From Bacteroidota bacterium (GTDB taxonomy: Bacteria > Bacteroidota > Bacteroidia > Flavobacteriales > Weeksellaceae), in contig JAEWOM010000069.1 in the NCBI GenBank assembly GCA_023399675.1, forward strand, positions 1-15,732: a DNA stretch of 15,732 nucleotides, read 5' to 3'. Shown here one piece after another: positions 13,068 through 15,732 of this stretch. How positions within the stretch are numbered: the first letter of the stretch is position 1; the number at the start of each line of letters is the position of its first letter. Under the pieces are notes generated by a model, which did not search any database, was not told the origin of the DNA, and was given only the letters and a program-made list of their open reading frames with translations. Position numbers and translations under genes: made by a program.

Positions 13068-13890
13068 ATGAAAAAAATTCTACTATCTCTGCTTATTTCG
13101 GGCACATTTTCAGCACAGTCTACCGTACTGTTTCAACAGTTTCAGGATACGCAGGGCAGTATCGTTCCCACCACTTCTACCACTGCGGTAAAAATGTATT
13201 CTGCAGATGATTTTACAGTAAATGCAAACAGTAAAATCAATATCATTACCCTGGAAGGCGCTCAGCTTCAGGGCAATCTTACATCAATCCTGAATAATAT
13301 CGATTTGGTCATCCTGGAAGCACCGGATCTCACCGGAACACCATTTAACGGAAATATCGTTTACCAGACGATGGGCACCATGACGGGCGTCTCCATCACA
13401 GGATCCGGAATCACCAAAAATTTCGTCCTGGACCTTTCCGCCCAAAACGTGCAGGTAGAGAGCGGTAAAAAAATGCTGGGTGGTTTTCACTGCAAACTCT
13501 AATCTGGCGAGCAGTTCTACTTTTACTGACTGGTATTGGTATCCGGCACCGAATACTGCCGGATCCAGCATTTCTAAAAAATATTATAATGGCAACTGGA
13601 CCAATAATGCGGCAGGTTTGACCTTCAAAATAGAGGGAGAAAATGCACTGGGAACTCTTGAAATTTCAAATAACAGCAAAGGCTTACTTCAAAGTACAGT
13701 AGTTTCCGGGGAGTTGACGGTTATTATGTCTGACTTTACAGCGCTCGCGATATTGGACAATTCCGGCAGAAAAGTATTTTCATCGGATAAAACTGTAAAT
13801 CAGATCGGCTTTCTTGCTAAAGGTACTTATTATGCGGTTTTAACCGACAAATCCGGAAACAGTAAGTCGGTGAAATTCATTAAAAGATAG
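13068..13890 (+). pseudogene. Secreted protein with T9SS type A sorting tail, split by a frameshift
   Basis: Two overlapping frames (13068-13502, 144 codons; 13480-13890, 136 codons) join into one 273-residue protein if one A is removed from the A7 run at 13467-13473. The first frame supplies a signal peptide (MKKILLSLLISGTFSAQ) and a beta-rich N-terminal half. At the A run the corrected reading becomes SGKKCWVVFTANSNL, close to the GKKYWVVF-type strand expected in this kind of flavobacterial cargo, and continues into TDWYWYPA. Without the change the first frame ends after five unrelated residues (FHCKL). The end of the second frame is a short T9SS type A sorting tail (ALAILDNSGRKVF ... GTYYAVLTD ... 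KFIKR). The second frame has no promoter or export signal of its own. The cause may be a sequencing error, a real mutation, or phase variation at the homopolymer. If it is intact in life, the product is a secreted or surface protein of unknown function. Confidence 0.85.
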
Positions 13891-13910
13891 TTGCACAAAT
13901 TTTCAGATCA

Positions 13911-13945
13911 AAAAAAAAGAGAAGCCGAAACTTCTCTTTTTTTTT
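13911..13945. terminator. Bidirectional Rho-independent terminator
   Basis: AGAGAAG with preceding A run (13911-13924) pairs with CTTCTCT plus T run (13931-13945) around a 6-base loop. A tracts and T tracts on both sides let it stop the plus-strand cargo gene and the convergent lpd gene. Confidence 0.92.
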
Positions 13946-13967
13946 ATTTATTCTGTTCGAAAACATT

Positions 13968-15371
13968 TTACATATGAATCGCAATCTTTCCGGTTGCATC
14001 CAAAGCTGCTTCCTTAATAGCTTCCGCAAAAGTCGGATGCGCATGCGACATTCTTGCAATATCTTCTGCACTTGCCCGGAATTCCATTGCGGTAACAGCA
14101 GCAGCGATCATATCTGCAGCTCTTGCTCCGATCATGTGAACGCCTAAAACTTCATCGGTCTTCTCATCTGCAATAATTTTGATGAATCCGTCAATATCAC
14201 CTGAAGCACGGCTTCTTCCTAACGCTCTCATCGGAAAGTTTCCTACTTTAATCGCTTTACCTTCTTCTTTCAGCTGTTCTTCGGTTTTTCCGACTCCTGC
14301 AACTTCAGGCCAGGTGTAAACGACTCCCGGAATTAAGTTGTAATTGATATGCGGTTTCTGACCGGCAAGCTGTTCTGCTACCAAAACTCCCTCTTCTGAT
14401 GCTTTGTGCGCCAGCATTGCTCCCTGGATAACATCACCGATCGCGTAGATATTGGAAGCGTTCGTCTGCAGATGCTCATTTACCTTTACTCTTCCTCTTT
14501 CATCGAGTTCAACACCGGCTTTTTCTAATGCAAGTCCGTCTGTATAAGGTCTTCTTCCCACCGAAACCAGCACATAATCTCCTTCTACGGAAACTTCTGC
14601 ACCTTTTTTATCTTTTCCGCTTACTTTCACAGTATCGCCGTTTCTTTCAACTGCTTCAACGGCAGTAGAGAGCATAAACTTCACGCCCTGCTTTTTCAGA
14701 ACTTTCTGCAGTTCTTTCGACAGTGCACCATCCATTCCCGGAATAATTTTATCCATGTACTCTACAACCGTAACTTCAGATCCCAGTCTTCTGCAGACAG
14801 AACCCAGTTCCAGACCGATTACCCCCCCGCCGATAACCACGAGGTGTTTCGGGATTTCCTTCAGATTCAAGGCTTCGGTTGAAGTGATAATTCTTTCTTT
14901 ATCGATATTGATAAACGGCAGCGATGAAGGCTTCGAGCCTGTTGCAATGATGATATTCTTCGATTCAAGGATTTCCGAAGAACCATCGTCCTTTGTCACT
15001 TTTACATGCGTAGCATCTTCAAAGCTTCCAACTCCCTGAAAAACGGTGATTTTATTGTTGTCCATCAGGAACTGAATTCCTTTTGTTGTTTGGTCCACCA
15101 CTTCGTTTTTGCGCTCCACCATTCGTGCGATATCTGCTTTCGGCGATTCTACAGAAATTCCGTGGTTTGCAAAATTATGTACTGCGTTATGATAATGCTC
15201 AGAACTGTCCAAAAGTGCTTTCGAAGGAATACACCCGACATTAAGACAGGTTCCTCCCATAGTAGGATATTTTTCAATAATCGCTGTTTTGAAACCTAAC
15301 TGTGCTGCGCGGATCGCTGCTACATATCCGCCTGGACCGGAACCGATAACCGTCACATCGAATTGACTCAT
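13968..15371 (-). CDS. lpdA: Dihydrolipoyl dehydrogenase (E3)
   Basis: This complete 467-residue FAD-dependent disulfide oxidoreductase reoxidises dihydrolipoamide with NAD+ in pyruvate and 2-oxoglutarate dehydrogenase complexes, branched-chain complexes and glycine cleavage. Motifs are the FAD-binding GSGPGGYVAA (10-19), the redox-active disulfide GGTCLNVGCIPSK (Cys42 and Cys47), the NAD-binding GGGVIGLELG (181-190), the second FAD motif YAIGDV, and the active-site HPTFAE (His445 with Glu450) in the C-terminal dimer interface. All catalytic residues are present. The start fits the immediate Rossmann strand FDVTVIGSG. No E1/E2 genes are adjacent, so this is a stand-alone E3 that may serve several complexes. 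It is divergent from the mntH-like gene. A perfect -7 box lies at 15428-15435, implying a leader of about 50 nt. Confidence 0.96.
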   Translation of the reverse strand: MSQFDVTVIGSGPGGYVAAIRAAQLGFKTAIIEKYPTMGGTCLNVGCIPSKALLDSSEHYHNAVHNFANHGISVESPKADIARMVERKNEVVDQTTKGIQFLMDNNKITVFQGVGSFEDATHVKVTKDDGSSEILESKNIIIATGSKPSSLPFINIDKERIITSTEALNLKEIPKHLVVIGGGVIGLELGSVCRRLGSEVTVVEYMDKIIPGMDGALSKELQKVLKKQGVKFMLSTAVEAVERNGDTVKVSGKDKKGAEVSVEGDYVLVSVGRRPYTDGLALEKAGVELDERGRVKVNEHLQTNASNIYAIGDVIQGAMLAHKASEEGVLVAEQLAGQKPHINYNLIPGVVYTWPEVAGVGKTEEQLKEEGKAIKVGNFPMRALGRSRASGDIDGFIKIIADEKTDEVLGVHMIGARAADMIAAAVTAMEFRASAEDIARMSHAHPTFAEAIKEAALDATGKIAIHM

Positions 15372-15427
15372 TATTATTTTTTTTTAAAAGATTTTATATT
15401 GTCGGTGCTTTATCATCAAAAGCGCTG

Positions 15428-15435
15428 CAAAATTA
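15428..15435 (-). promoter_or_regulatory. Candidate -7 box for lpdA
   Basis: TAATTTTG on the minus strand matches TAnnTTTG exactly, 56 bp before the ATG. No good -33 box is seen at 19-21 bp. Confidence 0.45.
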
Positions 15436-15571
15436 CGAAAAATTCATCAGCGAATGTTCCCGAAAGTCCACCCGAAAAAATAATCTTTGTCATTTTTCTC
15501 GGGTTCTCATGCTTTACGAAGGCCGTTTGGATCTGCTAAAAAAAACTCCTGAAAAATTAGAAAACAATCGC

Positions 15572-15598
15572 TACTTTTGTTAGATTAATCTAACTTTG
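15572..15598 (+). promoter_or_regulatory. mntH promoter region with two overlapping -7 candidates
   Basis: TACTTTTG (15572-15579) and TAACTTTG (15591-15598) are both exact TAnnTTTG matches. The first would give a leader of about 20 nt; the second lies only 4 bp before the ATG and would give a nearly leaderless transcript. Both are adjacent to or overlap the palindrome at 15580-15593. Confidence 0.5.
15580..15593. promoter_or_regulatory. Perfect 14-bp palindrome, probable DtxR/MntR-family operator
   Basis: TTAGATTAATCTAA is fully self-complementary and sits in the promoter of a manganese-transporter gene. With its downstream flank it matches the DtxR/IdeR box pattern (TTAGGTTAGCCTAACCTAA) at 13 of 19 positions by eye. 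Its position would let a bound repressor block either -7 candidate or the start site. Regulation by metal is inferred from gene identity and motif likeness. Confidence 0.6.
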
Positions 15599-15602
15599 CA
15601 GA

Positions 15603-15732
15603 ATGAGCAAAAAAGGTTGGCGTTACGAGCGCAGTTCCAACAGTTTATCTGAATCGTTTTCTTCAGTCCACGTTCCCAAAGATGCGGGATTCTGGCGGAA
15701 ACTGTTCGCCTATGCCGGGCCGGGAATGATGG
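15603..15732 (+). CDS. mntH: Nramp-family divalent metal (Mn2+/Fe2+) transporter, N-terminus only
   Basis: Only the first 43 codons are in the window; full proteins are about 420-640 residues. The visible part has the typical Bacteroidota Nramp opening: a short polar cytoplasmic tail (MSKKGWR ... SLSESFSS), then [22 protein letters not shown]. This leads into the first membrane helix, where family members carry the metal-binding DPGN motif just after the window ends. Nramp proteins import Mn2+ (and Fe2+) with protons across the inner membrane. The start at 15603 fits this family-like opening, and no earlier in-frame start is visible. The upstream palindrome supports metal-dependent control. 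The identification rests on a short segment, and DPGN and the transmembrane helices cannot be checked here. Confidence 0.82.
   Translation, partial: MSKKGWRYERSSNSLSESFSSVHVPKDAGFWRKLFAYAGPGMM

Noticed and set aside
13467..13473. Programmed -1 ribosomal frameshift at the A7 run
   Set aside because: The downstream frame is reached by +1 (or loss of one A), not -1, and no stimulatory structure is evident; mutation, sequencing error or transcript slippage is simpler.
1..15732. CRISPR array, insertion sequence, prophage or integron in the window
   Set aside because: No spaced direct repeats, transposase, integrase or terminal inverted repeats were seen; gene content is ordinary chromosomal.

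Overview
The window looks like chromosomal DNA of a flavobacterium (Bacteroidota), most likely from the Chryseobacterium/Kaistella side of the Weeksellaceae. The reasons are two secreted proteins with type IX secretion (T9SS) type A sorting tails, Bacteroidota-typical families (DUF4920, DUF4476, a small KOW protein), the near absence of Shine-Dalgarno sites, and repeated matches to the Bacteroidota promoter -7 box TAnnTTTG, in several cases with TTG about 20-21 bp upstream. The genus is inferred from remembered protein similarity, not from a search. No phage, insertion sequence, CRISPR array or plasmid gene is visible. Coding density is high, and no gene-free stretch exceeds 300 bp (the longest is 12792-13067).

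Layout. Positions 1-805 (minus) hold the N-terminal two thirds of CinA, followed by a Blc-type lipocalin (851-1390, minus). A plus-strand pair follows: a SpoIIAA-like STAS protein and a general-stress flavin split-barrel protein (1565-2467). It ends in a strong bidirectional terminator. Facing it is a minus-strand pair: an acyl-CoA dehydrogenase and a small membrane-anchored protein (2543-4057). Next is a large secreted M43 zinc metalloprotease with a T9SS tail (4200-6263, minus). Divergent from it is a long-chain acyl-CoA synthetase (6451-8229, plus), then a small zinc-finger-like protein (8327-8671) and tRNA-Pro(GGG) at 8714-8787.

The minus strand then carries a CvfB-like S1 RNA-binding protein, a small KOW protein, a DUF4920 protein downstream of a di-haem cytochrome c peroxidase, and a DUF4476 protein (8878-12791). 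A plus-strand T9SS cargo gene at 13068-13890 is split by a +1 frameshift at an A7 run. The window closes with dihydrolipoyl dehydrogenase (13968-15371, minus) and, divergently, the first 43 codons of an Nramp/MntH manganese transporter (15603 onward) behind a perfect palindrome resembling a DtxR/MntR operator.

How the genes fit together. Most are housekeeping: fatty acid activation and beta-oxidation (acyl-CoA synthetase, acyl-CoA dehydrogenase), 2-oxoacid dehydrogenase or glycine cleavage E3, periplasmic peroxide defence, metal import, RNA-binding factors and T9SS-exported proteins. I see no multi-gene system that is clearly new. The best leads are regulatory or structural: the mntH palindrome, three 8-bp tandem repeats that make up nearly the whole acyl-CoA synthetase leader, the frameshifted T9SS cargo gene, and the cytochrome c peroxidase/DUF4920 pair.
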